The translations under genes were made by a program, and so were the position numbers. From contig QVRM01006824.1 in NCBI GenBank assembly GCA_003439945.1, forward strand, positions 372,001 to 436,000: DNA of 64,000 bases, given 5' to 3'. The notes beneath the pieces are model-generated. The model was given only the letters and a program-made list of their open reading frames with translations, was not told the origin of the DNA and made no database searches. Origin of the DNA: Dermanyssus gallinae. Its lineage: Eukaryota > Arthropoda > Arachnida > Mesostigmata > Dermanyssidae. Positions 34,011-46,529 of the stretch are shown here, one piece after another. Within the stretch, counting starts at the first letter, position 1, and the number at the start of each line of letters is the position of its first letter.

Positions 34011-34249
34011 TTCTCTTGTCGGAAGGGTGAAGATGATAGATAATTATGAGAGCAACTCTACTCATAAATTATATATTATACTCAATTTGATTTTAATAAA
34101 CATAATTGAATTTCTTTCTACGCTAAATGCTAACTGCCAGTGGCAAAGTCACTCTTGTCATTCATTAGTCATATGCAGTGCCCAATCACGTGGGTATACT
34201 ATGCATATGCCGAGAAACGATTTGTGGATACATAATCAGGCCTTCGTTA

Positions 34250-34339
34250 AAGGCACTCGTGAGCGAATATATATATCGCAGCACTTACACATATTATATT
34301 TGTTTATTTATTACTACTTCGCTAGAGGCACTCGTGAGC

Positions 34340-34374
<35 letters not shown>

Positions 34375-34395
34375 AGCACTTACACATATTTGATT
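34250..34395. repeat. Tandem duplication containing (TA)n
   Basis: AGGCACTCGTGAGCGAATAT, then TA units, then TC(A/G)CAGCACTTACACATATT, occurs twice about 75 bases apart (34,252-34,300 and 34,326-34,391). The TA tract is expanded in the second copy (about 34,342-34,370). Confidence 0.88.
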
Positions 34396-34970
34396 TATTA
34401 CGAGCATTTACAGAGTCAGAAATATTTCCAGTTTAGCGGCGTTTACCCCTTCGACTAAAGATTGTTCTGAGTGCCAATGCCAAAGGCGGATCGCCTACGG
34501 TATACTAGAAGCCTTCATGACACCCCCGGGCGATATTCCGTGTCACACCAGACAAATTTAGACCGTGCATGTGAACTACAAACTACTGGATCGGGCTCGG
34601 AGTTAAAATTGCCATTGTTGTAATCACGATGTATGCCTTAAATTCGTTCGTCATAGTTCAAGCCAGTTCATCTATTCAGCCCTTCAGTCTGATGCTTCGT
34701 CTCTTCCTGCCGGGATTTCTCCTTCATGACAGAGTCGACGTATCGGATTCCGTTCATTCCGTCAAAGGCCGAGAAGTGCATGCGGGACAAGATCTGTCCC
34801 GTTCTCTATTTGGAGAATTGAATCAGTTGGTTTGCAGAATGTCCTATGTGCAGCAGGAATTGGTAATATTAAAGAACTAGGATTTGTTTACGAAATGTTC
34901 TACAGCTGGAGCTGTAGCCAGATGTTATGGGATGCAAAGAGTTCCCTGTATGTATGTGTGTATGTTTGTT
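34396..34970. other. No gene seen
   Basis: Unique sequence. The 83-codon plus frame at 34,629-34,880 has ordinary composition but no recognisable domain. Confidence 0.45.
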
Positions 34971-34975
34971 TTCGT

Positions 34976-35739
<764 letters not shown>

Positions 35740-35740
<1 letters not shown>

Positions 35741-36340
35741 CAGAGTAGTGATGGTGATGGTACAAACGCGTATCGGATCGACTCAGTCGTGCTGGTCAGC
35801 CTACGTTGTACGCTGGGACTACGTTGTACGCTGGTACGTCAGCGGCGGCTGCAGCAGCAGCAGCGACAAAGACTGTGACGGCAGCAGACGCGCGACGGGT
35901 GGTCGGGCAACATTCAACAACGACGACGACGACGACAACAACCGTGGCGGAGGTCAATGATGTACGGATCATGCGCGATCTACGAGCGTCCGTCCATCTA
36001 ATGTGGACAAACGCTCGCCCCCAACCACTTTGCCACGTCCGTTTAGCTGACGTTCAGCGTCCACCGATGAGCCGGGATGATGGTGATGACGGTGATCTCA
36101 TTCGCATCACTGCTCACCGACTTCAACAAAAGGCTCTGTCAGATCTCACTGCGACTCGCTGGCAACTTTACTCGCCGGGAAAGCGGAGGCGGCAGCTGGA
36201 GAGTTGCTCAAGATACGATGAACGAAGAAATCAACACCATGATGCCTCAACCGCCTTATACAACACAATTATCCTCATCATCATTATCGCCACTAGCATA
36301 CTACTGGAGAGAGTGCGGAGCCGTAAAACTGGCTTCTTTG
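35740..36340. repeat. Triplet-rich island (CAG, ACG, GAT)
   Basis: An 18-base tandem duplication (TACGTTGTACGCTGG core) at about 35,800-35,836, CAG triplets near 35,848-35,865 and ACG triplets near 35,920-35,937. Frames up to 179 codons (35,806-36,345 plus) begin in Ala/Thr repeats and have no known domain. Confidence 0.65.
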
Positions 36341-37477
36341 CATAGTCCTTGTTTTACGATGACATCACCTCTACGTTACTCGAACACATACTGGCACATT
36401 GCTGATGTCACCGCGCAACTATTCTGCACGTGGTTGTGTGCGTGTATAGATAAGTAATCGTTGGGGTTGTTAGGTAGCCGCCACTGTCTCGATACCGTGA
36501 ATCACCGCCCTTACCCGGAACATCGGCATGCCATCATCACGCCAATAGCGCGATAGAGCAGCGCTTTTTTGGAGTTTTGGCTGCACACAGGATTTCGATG
36601 GTTCGTAGACATCTCTGAGTCAGCCGCCACCTCAAAAGGGCGCCGCCTTGTGTCAAACGTTATTATTCGCACAGCTCATATCGTTTGGCTGTACTACTGC
36701 CATCTCGGTTTGGCCTTTGTTGCTTGCCTAAGCTGCTCTTAGCAGGGACAGCTCGGCCGCCAGGCAGACACTGGGATGTCACGCCATCTAAGGCGTTTGT
36801 TGTTGGTCCCCTTTGAACGTATGTATATGCATATATGTATACAAACTTGTGGTCGCATTATACATGCATTATGCAGTTCTAAGATGATATAATTAGTAGC
36901 ATTCGAATGACGACCTGGTTGTTTCGCTTAATAAAGCGAAACAAGCATACTGCAAACAGTGTATTGCAGTACGTTCGCGGCTACAGTGGAGAGGGTGGAA
37001 AGGGGACATGGAGAGAAAAGCCTGGTCATCTATAAACAAGTCCTGAAGAGCGGCTCTTGCACTGGTCTGCCGCTCGACAACCGACTGACTGACGGATTGA
37101 TCGCGTATTCCCCTATCTACTCCTTCCCTTTCCGCGGAACAGCTCGACATGGAACTGCGTGGAAAAACAAAAACAACCACAGCACGCCGTAGGACTTCCT
37201 ATATATATATATAGATATTGCACGTGGCCTGCCGGGAGTCGACTTGATCCATATTTTTTATTTATAATTTAATAACATCAATCGACTTTCAGCAAAGCGT
37301 TGATCTGTCCTAACTGTGAAGTCTTCCATATTTATTTGCGAAACCAAGCAGTTTAAAGATACGATCTACTTAATGGTTCTCTGTCACTTCGACAACTGAA
37401 AAGCCTTACGGCGTTCCCAGGACTATTTAAATTAATGTACCAATTTATGCTCAACGATAATTCGACGCAACGTAAAA

Positions 37478-37527
<50 letters not shown>

Positions 37528-38340
37528 TATTTATTAACACCCGGGCTGGGTAAGTGTGATATATTGTCCCGTAGGGGCATATACTGACATATATATATGG
37601 AGTTTTAATAGACAAATCCAAATATTTCGAAATATGAGAGAGATATCTGCTATATAAAACGTCTGGTAATAGTGCAAATAAATTTAATTTCCAAAATAGT
37701 AAAAACCGTCATATTTTGTGAAATGTTATTAACTAACCGTAAATTAGTATTCGATAAAGCTCACAAGGTACATGTGGCTTTTGGTATATTTGAATACTGC
37801 AATATTCATTTTGCATTATTTTACAAACCGTGTTTTATACATTAATGCGTGGAACGGTGATATATTCCAGAGTTATGCTAGTGTGTTGCAGCATAAATGA
37901 CACTAAAAAGTGACTAGATTAAGAATTTACGATAGAGACACAAAGCACTATTACAACCATTTAGTGTCAGATGTGGCAAGAAGTATAGCGGCACAAAGAA
38001 GAGAAGTATAGCGGACGGCAATCAGGCTTCAGCGCCATCCCGGCTTTTATTTTATCGTTATGCCGTACAGTTTCTACTTGCTAGGCTCAAGGACTACCAC
38101 ACCCTTCTAGCACGCTGTGAGAAGTGGCCGTTTGTAACACTAACATATTGTTTCCTCAAAAAGTTTCGTTAAATAGAGTGCCTCTTGCATTAATATCAAG
38201 AATGCCGTCTTTGGTACTCGAGTATACAAAAACTCGTATATAGTCAGTCAGCCGCTGTTCTTGCAGGTAGAATCGTGTTTGCGTACAATTTGTGTGGCTT
38301 TCTTGGTTGTGGTTGGCGACGGTTTTTGAATGGGATAGCG
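36341..38340. other. No gene seen; (TA)n at 37,199-37,214 and 37,486-37,522
   Basis: AT-rich from about 37,200. The A-run leading into (TA)n at 37,475-37,522 resembles an A-tail/TA junction of the LINE family, but no LINE coding sequence is recognisable beside it. Confidence 0.45.
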
Positions 38341-40620
38341 TAGAGACTTACTGTTGTTGTTGTTGTTGTCGCGGGCGTCGACGTCGTTCTTGTTGCACTT
38401 GTTGTTGTTGTTGTTGTTACGTCAGACTGTCTACACGAACCACATTAGTCAACACGAACTGAACTAAACAGGCACTTTCAAGCCACAAGGGCTGGGAGAG
38501 AAAGATTGAGATGAGAACGAGCATCAACGACACTTCTGCACAGAGCCGTGACGAGACGGAAAGAAACTCACCAGTCACCGGTACAGGACGGCCGTCAACG
38601 TAGCGTCGTCATGTGAAACATAGCCGTAGAGTCAGATGTCGACGTGCAGGTGTACAGGCCAGCCACCTGTAGGTTAGGTGGCGGCGAACATCAGCCCCCC
38701 AACCGAATCCGACGTCGGATAGAGCGTAGGCCGACAGTCGTCACACAGGGCGGCGGTGGCGGCGATGCCGCGCGTAACCGGTGGCAGTTGCACTATCGTG
38801 GTTGGTAAATGGCAGCAGGCAGCCCCTGCTGTTTGTGGGCCAGCGTTTTCGGTTCGTCTACTACTACGATGACGATGACTGTGCACAACACGGTTGCCTA
38901 GTACATGAACTAGAATTAGTACGACTATTATTCGCACGAGCTGATTGCTACAAGTACAACACCTACAACACCTACTAAGTAGATCCACCGCTAGCTACAC
39001 TTCCACAACAGTAAAGGCGGCGGCAGCAGCAGCAGCAGCAGCAGAGACGTCTGTCGTGCGATCTGTCTATCTGCCCGCCTGTCTGTCTGCCTGTCTGTCT
39101 GTCTATCTATCTACCCACCCGCCTGCCTCTCCGTCAGTAAGTTCCGGCTGGCCAGCCGGTTTGGATCGGACAGATTGAACGACAATGCTGGACAGGCGAA
39201 CAACAACTAACCACCAAGTGATGGTGGAAGCAAATGATGGCAAGCTTGATCGTCGTGCTCTTCCGTCGATTTGCGTCTGCCGTACCATTTGCGGCTGATT
39301 CGGCTTCTGCTTCTGCTCACGCTGCTGCTCCTGCCGCTGCTGCTGCTGCTGCGTCGTCGTCGTCCCCTGCGGCCCTGTTGTTGAGACGCTCCTGTTGCCG
39401 GTGCTGCTGCTGCTGCTGTTGTTGTTGCTCTAACCAATGTTGCTGCCGCCGCCGCCGCCAGCCGCCGCCGCTGGTCGTCACAGCTGACGTTGCTGACGTC
39501 GCTAACGCCCCGCTACCGCCACACTCGCCTGCCTGCTCGCTCTACTACTACTCCTACTACAACTACTTTTCTCCTCTGCTACTTTTTCCTCCTCTTGCCT
39601 CTGCTCCGGCTGCTGATGCTACTACCGCTGTTTCTGTTGTTGTTGTTGTCATTGTTGCTACTCCAGTTGCCACTGCCGGTGCCGGTGCTGATGATGATGA
39701 TGATGATAATACCGCCGCCGGAGACGACGGAACGCAACGATTTCCGTGGGCCCCCCTTTGTCGGCAGTCGGTGCGTGTGGCAGAGTGAGCGGTCGTTTGC
39801 AGCTCCATCGATGCTGCAACATGCCGGGAAAGGGCCCACCAGCCAGGCAGACTGACAGACAGACAGACATATATATATATACATAGGCAGACAGACAGAC
39901 ACACATATGTATATATATATATATATATAGACAGACGGACAGACAGACAAACCAGCCAGAATAAAGGCCAGCCCGTCAGTCTGCCAAATCCTTTCCTCCA
40001 CTTTCATGCCGTGACTCGCAGCGGTGACGTATGGCGTCAGCGGGTTTCTCTCAATTTCACCTTCACTTGCTCTTCTTCTTTCGCGTCGCCGTCGAACGAT
40101 GACGACCACGATAGCGACATTAACAACAATAACAACGACGGCGCTGGTGATGGCTCGTGCACCCAGAGCCGAGCAAAACCGGCCGAGCCCCCGTTGGTTG
40201 TCTGTTTGTCCATCTTTGTGTTTATTAATCCATCTATCTATCTATTTGTCTGTTTGCCTGTCTGTCTGTCCATCTATCTGTTTATTCAGGCGCTCATCTG
40301 CTTCGTTTCGCTCGCTAGCATGTAGCGTTTACCTGTTCAACGGTTCGCACCTCCGTCACTCCTTGGTGTCGATCCACACGCAAACACAAGGAGAAACCGA
40401 GCAAGAGAGAGAGATAAAGAGAGAGCAGGATCGGGCAACTGCAACGCGCGGCAAGCTGGGGGGTTTGGGTGGGTGAGTGTGTGGGTGGTTTGGTCTTGTG
40501 GGTGTTGGCGTCGGTCGGCTCCAGTTGCCACAGTTCATAGTTGCCGCCCGTGACGTGTTCCTGCTGCTGCAGGTGTTGTTGTTGCTGTAGTTATTTTTGT
40601 CTTGCCGGCGTCGGCATCAT
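38340..40620. repeat. Large GC-rich triplet/tetranucleotide island
   Basis: GTT triplets near 38,350-38,420, CAG triplets near 39,020-39,045, CTGT/CTAT tetranucleotides near 39,060-39,115, CTG and CCG triplets near 39,330-39,470, GAT triplets near 39,690-39,710, CAGA repeats interleaved with (TA)n at 39,850-39,955, and TCTG/TCTA repeats near 40,225-40,280. Frames up to 184 codons run in several registers at once, which is typical of repeats and not of an exon. It is the largest such island in the window. Confidence 0.75.
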
Positions 40621-41077
40621 GCGCCGGCCTTTGTGCACTCACTACCTGCCTTGTTAACGCCATCGCGATGCGGCAAACTACAATTCGCCGGTTGGCAGGT
40701 TTCGGTGCCTCAATCAAAGACTGCTATGATTCACCAACAGCAACGACAACACGCAAACACTGCCGGGCTCTCGATAGAAAGAAGCCAAATGAGGATTTAC
40801 CTGCGTGTCTATTATTCATTTGCTCACACTTATTGAAGATCGTCAAGCATTTACGTGCTTCTGGTGTTGCTTCGCCGACTTCTATGCATATTTCGCGACG
40901 AAGTAGGCTGATTAAAAAGCGATTGAGAGTTTTTACCTCTGTATTGACGCCCTGGCCGTGCAAACCGGATCTTGTCATCAAGCCTCAAATGACCAGAAGG
41001 GTTGTGCCACTAACGTCGGGTTGATATCCATGCTAGCATTTCGAAAGCTCTATGCATAATATTATTTTAGAACCTAT
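40621..41077. other. No gene seen
   Basis: A 140-codon plus frame (40,602-41,024) has fairly ordinary composition after the repeat-rich start, but no domain I know. Confidence 0.4.

Positions 41078-41120
<43 letters not shown>
41078..41120. repeat. (TA)n microsatellite
   Basis: About 20 TA units. Confidence 0.95.
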
Positions 41121-42559
41121 GATTTCGAAAGCCATGACATTGGGGATTGCGAGTTACATGCATACCGATTTCAAAAAGAACCTTTCTGAGATTTGCAAAC
41201 GGTAGTTTAACTTCTGCTACATTTATTAGAATATGTGTACAGAGGAGAAGTGGTTAGAAGTGCAGTTTTAAGAGTGGTCATTGGTTTATTTTTTTTCGAA
41301 GGTGATCTTGAAATTTGGCTGATTCATTGTGATCGATAGCTTCTTCTCAGCACACGAGTTAGCCGTTTCGTTCAGATGGCCTTTATAAGGAAACTGAATA
41401 ATTGATTTTTTATTACCATGATAAGTGTTTGAACCCACATCACGCTTTTAAACCAGAGGCACATAATGCTGATGCTAATAATGAACTATATTTCACTTTC
41501 ACGTTCTTTTGGCTCATGGGTTGAGCACCTTTCATCGTGCTAGCCTGTGCTTCGCAATGTTGACCTGTTTCTTTTTTGCATACATGCTTAATTATAAGGG
41601 CTCCCTAATTCTAAATCCTTAGTCCTCCTAACCGTCCACTTTCCCTAATTAGAGGATCTACCGATTCCTCTTTTTTCCCGCATATGAGACAATCCGTCGT
41701 TTCTAATTCCTCGTAGCCTCACCCTCATGACTAGCATACATGATCTTGCATCCGCTGTCAAAACTTTTCGGGCTGACCTTCAGACAAGATTTCATGTCCA
41801 CGCTTTTCGTATTGCTTCATAGACGGACCCCCATAAATAAAATACTGCAACGATGGGGCTCCAACCCGGGCAATTATGTCTTTCCTTCGGTCGCGAGACG
41901 CAGGCGAATGTACCACGCCACTGGGCTCGATTGCATTCGCTGCCTATTGTACTCTTGTATAACCGTTCCACCCCACCCCTTTCTGATTTCATAGTCCCGC
42001 ATACATCTTCTAAACTAGTTTTCTTTGTAAGTGCTATATGTCACTTCGGTGTCTATTCTGCTATTACTCTGCTTTTAATTTGCCCACTTAATACAAAAAA
42101 TTGCCCACTTAATACACAAAAAAATTGCCTACTTGATACAAAAAATGCCCACTTGACACGTCAGTGCGGGTCCATTGTTGACTAATGAGTCCTAACTATC
42201 TTGCGGCAAATTGCACCCTTACACTGCCATTTTCCCCTATGTCTCTTCTCAAGCCATCGTCCGCCACTTAATGCCCTGATTCTACTACTATACCTTAGCT
42301 TACTTTGTACTTCATTGTCGATAATTCTGACATCCCGCATTTCTTGTGAGTCTAAATCTAGTAACTGTATCTTCTACAAGCAGTTGAATAAAAACCATGC
42401 GGTAAACTAGTAATTGTTTCCGTTCTGTGGTGGCGGGCTTTGCCTTATCTATTTTGTCTAGCTGTAATGGGCTGAGATGCTTCCACTTGGCCTGGATGCT
42501 ATAGGCTGCCACTAAAGCATCCTCTAGGTCAACAAGTGCCTTAAGCGTGCTCAGAGGGT
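41121..42559. other. No gene seen; contains a ~23-base tandem repeat
   Basis: Apart from the tandem repeat at 42,077-42,160, this is unique sequence. The 84-110 codon frames at 41,740-42,185 overlap and are unrecognised. Confidence 0.45.
42077..42160. repeat. Minisatellite, about four units of ~23 bases
   Basis: The unit (T)TGCC(C/T)ACTT(A/G)A(T/C)AC followed by A-rich sequence is repeated four times with small variations. Confidence 0.85.
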
Positions 42560-43745
42560 TTTTAATTACAGAAAGTCGGGAGACTTTTTCTTACCCGTCG
42601 TCTGAAGATTGGGTTTTTCATCGAAAAGTTAATCCCGAAGGTCTTAATGAACTCCACTGCACCAGTCCAAAGTATCAGACAATCAAAACGAACAAGCGGA
42701 CTTCCGGGTCTAAATTTGGTGGGCTTTATTTTCTCGGAATTAATCTGAAGGCCGCTGTTTTTGCAGTACCTCTTCAGGGTGCGACTGCACATGACGATAT
42801 CGTCAACGTCCAATATGATGTCGACCGCATCGTGAACGTTGTGAATTATTAATGGAAAAATCTCTGAGAAGGTAGAACACGCAGAGCGCTAAGATTGTCA
42901 TCCTAAAACTGGTGATATGGTTTTAAATTTTGTCGGTAAGAATTATCGGGTTTGCTTGAAGAATGCGGGCGATTAGCGTTAGTGTCTTAGGGCTTAGCAT
43001 CGGTGAGCTTCTGGAATACATCTGTACGCAGAGCAACGCCGCGCGCGAACAACATATAGAATCTTCCCTATGAGTTGTGACGTTCCAGGCTTTCTTTTAT
43101 TTCGGAAAATAAGTTCGTGCATGCTGTTATGGCCGATTTCCTTTTACGGAATCCATGCTGCTCGTGTGGGATTATGTTGCGATGATAGAGCAATGGCAGA
43201 ATGCGTGAATTGCGTGTTGTGAGCACTGCTAAAAGTTTATGCAAGGCAATGTTCCGCCAGGATCGGACACTAGTAGGATCACGGTTTAGCATACCTTAAG
43301 TAAGCATTCTCGCTAATTTTCCGGTAAATGGCACTCACTTAGACATCTGTTGAATAGGAGAACAAGTCAAATATGAAGAGTGTCTTTGAAGTGTTCATTT
43401 CGGACAAGGTCGGGACCGAAAGCTTTATTCATTTTCGCGTGACCAATAGCCTAGAAAAACCTCGCTGTAATCGATGGGTGCCTCTAGAGGAGCTACGAGA
43501 GCCTACTTAGATTTCTCGTCAGGCTCTACTGCAATTGGGACTTCCCGAGGAACTTTACTGTTGAAGGCAAACATGCCCAAGCACAATTCCAAAAATTTTG
43601 CAACTGCGAATCATCTGTGCTGTATGAGCGGTGAAGTAGGTTCGTTTCTGTATTTCCATCACCAACCGTTGTTGCTGTTTTATAAAAAAGAGTCCTGCTT
43701 TTTTGTAGGCGTAAGGCGCTGATAGTAAGCACTTCAAGTTCATCC
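42560..43745 (-). pseudogene. Decayed LINE, reverse-transcriptase region
   Basis: Minus-strand blocks in 5'-3' order: AFGPDLVRNEHFKDTLHI and LVLLFNRCLSECHLPEN (43,330-43,430), which correspond to the RT N-terminal GPD..NE block and finger region; WRNIALHKLLAVL and IIPHEQHGFRKRKSAIT (43,090-43,250); DVDDIVMCSRTLKRYCKNSG (altered catalytic motif, normally YADD) and LQINSEKIKPTKFRPGSP (42,690-42,810). Stops and frameshifts separate the blocks. The layout parallels the 10.3-kb LINE (PRGKSAGPD, QFGFRRGRGT), but the sequence is more distant. Confidence 0.75.
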
Positions 43746-43749
43746 ATCT

Positions 43750-44660
43750 CACCTCGATGCTGATAGCAGACTCAGCAAATGTTGGTGGCTTCTTTTTTGC
43801 TGCCTCCCCACAGACATCAAACAGTCATTTCCCATACCCCTTCCCAAAATCACATATTCATATGAAAACAACAAGAGATGAGTTCTAATAAATATTTCCG
43901 TCTCTTCAACCTAACCCTGTGTTATTAGCTTTTTCTGCGATCCTCTATATATACTCGTATCTTAAAAAAAGTACAGATATCAAAGGGGATATTTGTCGTA
44001 CCCCTTTAGCAACACCACGTTTGCTCCACCTCGTCCCTCTTTTTGTTTGATCAGTACTGTATCTTTCCTATATATTCGTCTGCGTCCACCAACAATCATC
44101 TCCAACCTGCGTCAAATCCTCCTTTCGACATATACAAGCGATCTCTATTGACATATAATATGTTTTAGAGACAGATCCACAACTTAATAGACTAGATGAA
44201 AACGTAATAGAATTAAATAGCAAAACTTGTTACACTTAAAACGTTTTAAACCCTGAATACAACGCAGTCCTTGCATCCTAGGTATCTAAACTATTTGATT
44301 CTAAAAAAATATGGTCGTTTAACTTATATTCTTTCCTAAACTCGCATAGCCACTTCCAAATTTTGCCATTCGATTCTAAACTATTTTGTACTCGGCTCTA
44401 ATACTAATATTAATAAGAACCAAGGAGTACACATTCTCACTTCACAATTGTAACGTTAAATAGTAATAATAATAATAATAATAGTTATGAAGCGTCTAGT
44501 TTTCAAATCATCGTTGTCGATGCGCCATACGTTGGCAACAAAGATACCCTCCCTTACGTCTACTTCCTGATAGGCTGGCTCCGGACAAAATGCTATTTCA
44601 ATCTCCCTGTATCGGTGTTCAATATAGAATACAGTATTGCCTATATATTTAATGTCTTCA
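43750..44660. other. No gene seen
   Basis: AT-rich sequence with (AAT)n near 44,463-44,482. No recognised element. Confidence 0.5.
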
Positions 44661-44712
44661 GTGCACCAAGGCTAGCGCACTTGCTCTCTAAACCACTTCG
44701 CCACAGGTATGA
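44655..44712 (-). repeat. Possible tRNA-derived half-element (A box only)
   Basis: The minus strand reads GTGGCGAAGTGGTTTAGAG, in which TGGCGAAGTGG (44,703-44,693) is a perfect A-box, followed by AGCAAGTGCGCTAGCCTTGG as in tRNA-headed SINEs. No B box follows within the expected distance. It is a degraded SINE head or tRNA relic, unrelated in sequence to the 6.45-kb SINE. Confidence 0.4.
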
Positions 44713-44771
44713 AATGCTACCATAGTAAATAAATTATTGGTATAAGTTAGACATATCATATCATATAACTT

Positions 44772-45065
44772 TTATTGAAAAAGGGGTTTTACAATAGAAG
44801 CAAAGTCGTTTCGAATCTGCGAACGACGCAATGCGATGGAGACGCCGCTCCGGAGATTATTTGGTCTTAGAATAAAATACCTAGTAATAAGTTTCTGTCG
44901 CGCTAGCGATTTAAACATGCGGTAATCGGCATGGGATTGGTATTCGCTAACACTAGGCAATGTGATACGCTCGCGTGGTAGACAACATCGACGAGCAACT
45001 CGTTTCACAAATTTATCCTGCACGCTCTGATAAAAGTCAACATCTCTTTTATAAAATGGCATCCA
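44772..45065 (-). pseudogene. LINE C-terminal fragment of CR1/Jockey/RTE-like type
   Basis: The minus-strand frame reads FYQSVQDKFVKRVARRCCLP, then LPSVSEYQSHADYRMFKSLA. This is the pattern of many LINE proteins just after RT (I..(V/I)Q..F.KR....LP ... R...D). It ends ...SQIRNDFASIVKPLFQ near 44,772, followed by an A/T-rich 3' end. RT motifs are not included. It is not the same family as the Cys/His-tailed LINE. Confidence 0.65.
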
Positions 45066-45372
45066 TTTTTTTTATGGGATTGCCTTCTCCGGACTTAATT
45101 CAACTTTATTTAAATTCAGTAATTTCTCATTGAGCTTAACATTTTCAACAATTGTAACAATTAAGGACATTAAAGCCTTGGACGCGCACCCAGCATTGTG
45201 TTCTATTGAGACACAGTCTCTCAACGCCTAAATGTACCAACTTCGATGTTCGCCAGCGTTCAGAAGACGCAATCTACTACACCGTTTTGATGAGATACTC
45301 CGTCTCCACCTTATATTCCCTGCTAAACGTTAATTTAAAAGATCGATCTTGGACTCAAGCTGCACTTCCCGT
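45066..45372. other. No gene seen
   Basis: Short unique stretch between two retroelement fragments. Confidence 0.5.
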
Positions 45373-46360
45373 TAGTGCTGGGGGCTAAGGTGTACGCAGA
45401 TCAGTCGATATTGCCCTATCCTGATACCTCTCGTTGGGCTCGTTGTCCGAAGTTAAGAAGCCTGTCGTCGCCATCGGGGCCCCTTCGACTGAAAGTTGGA
45501 TCGCCGACTCAACGCAGGCAGCACTTGCTAACTTTCGCGACCAGTGGGATTCAGTGCCGGAGGACAAAACACAAGGATCTCTGGATCGAATCGTGGTATC
45601 TCGGCTCCAACGCGACCTATTATAGAAACGAGACCAGGTTCCCGACAGCTCAGGGAGGGGCCGTTTAAAAGCGTGCTTTAAACAAATAAGTGGCAAGTGG
45701 CTTCAAGCCCTCCCCTCACCGCAGCTGGAAACGATGTTGGACAACAACACATTCCGCATCGTTTCCGGCTTGCGGCTGGGGGAGGTCGTTTGCTCACCCC
45801 ACCCATGTAACCTACGCAGGGCACCAGTAAGCGCCACGGTTGCACACGCTTTGTCGTGTTGCTATAGCGGTGGGCGCCACTCACGTCATTTCGCCATCAA
45901 CGACGTTATCTTTCGCGCTCTTCCCTCGGCCCACATTCCAGCAGTGAAGGAGCCTGTCGGGCTTAGTCGGAAGAGCCAGTTGAGGCCAGACGGAAAAACT
46001 CTTAGTCACTGGCTTGTGGTCGCCTCCTCGTGTTACAGTGTCATGTACGCTGGACAAAATCTACGTTCAAAACACGAGCCGTGAGGTGGGTGCAGGCGCC
46101 CGGCTCGCAGAGAACCGAAGTGACGAAATGCCAGGAACTAGCGTCGCAGTTTATAGTTCAGCCGATCGCCATAGAGACCTTTGGACCAGAATCTTTAAAT
46201 TTTTTTAAGGAACTGGGCCGGAAAGTCATCGCTGCAACTCAGGACCCCCGAGCTAGCGAAGACCTGTTGCAGCGCATATCGATCGAGGTTCCGCGGGGCA
46301 AAGCTGCGGCCGTAGAAGGGTCTCTTCCGTCAGCCGCAGGGCTTCCGAAGGTCCCGTAGA
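45373..46360 (+). pseudogene. Retroelement C-terminal region resembling a zinc-knuckle plus restriction-like endonuclease tail
   Basis: Plus-strand frames with a stop at 45,623 and a frameshift near 46,030-46,080 give, in order: SLDRIVVSRLQRDLL; GKWLQALPSPQLETMLDNNT; FRIVSGLRLGEVVCSPHPC; AHALSCCYSGGRHSRHFAIN; EPVGLSRKSQLRPDGKTLSHW; then PIAIETFGPESLNFF and ELGRKVIA..DPRASEDLLQR. The pattern HxLSC..S.GRH.RH..IN....AL, followed by EP.GL....RPDG, is one I know from a widespread family of metazoan RT-associated repeat proteins. The Cys/His cluster followed by RPD is typical of restriction-like (PD-(D/E)XK) nuclease tails of R2/R4-like elements. The second half of the knuckle (normally C-x-C-G) is damaged to CNLRRA, and the usual WDVT after RPDG is gone. 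Confidence 0.65.
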
Positions 46361-46529
46361 AACTGTTTTTATTCCCCATAATTGTATGCTTATTACAATA
46401 AATATATGGCTGAATTGGACTGTAAAAAATGAAGGGCATTTTGCAGAAAATGCTATCGCTCGTGCCTGCCCGCTTTTGTGGATATGTCAAAGGCCTAAGT
46501 CCTAAACAGAATGGTGTTTATTAGACTTT

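Noticed and set aside
39234..40109. Frames of 121-184 codons in the 39-40 kb island
   Set aside because: Open in multiple registers on both strands because of triplet repeats; homopolymeric Ala/Ser/Cys/Asp content.
42077..42160. CRISPR-like array of ~23-base repeats
   Set aside because: Repeats are contiguous with no spacers, and the genome is eukaryotic; it is a minisatellite.
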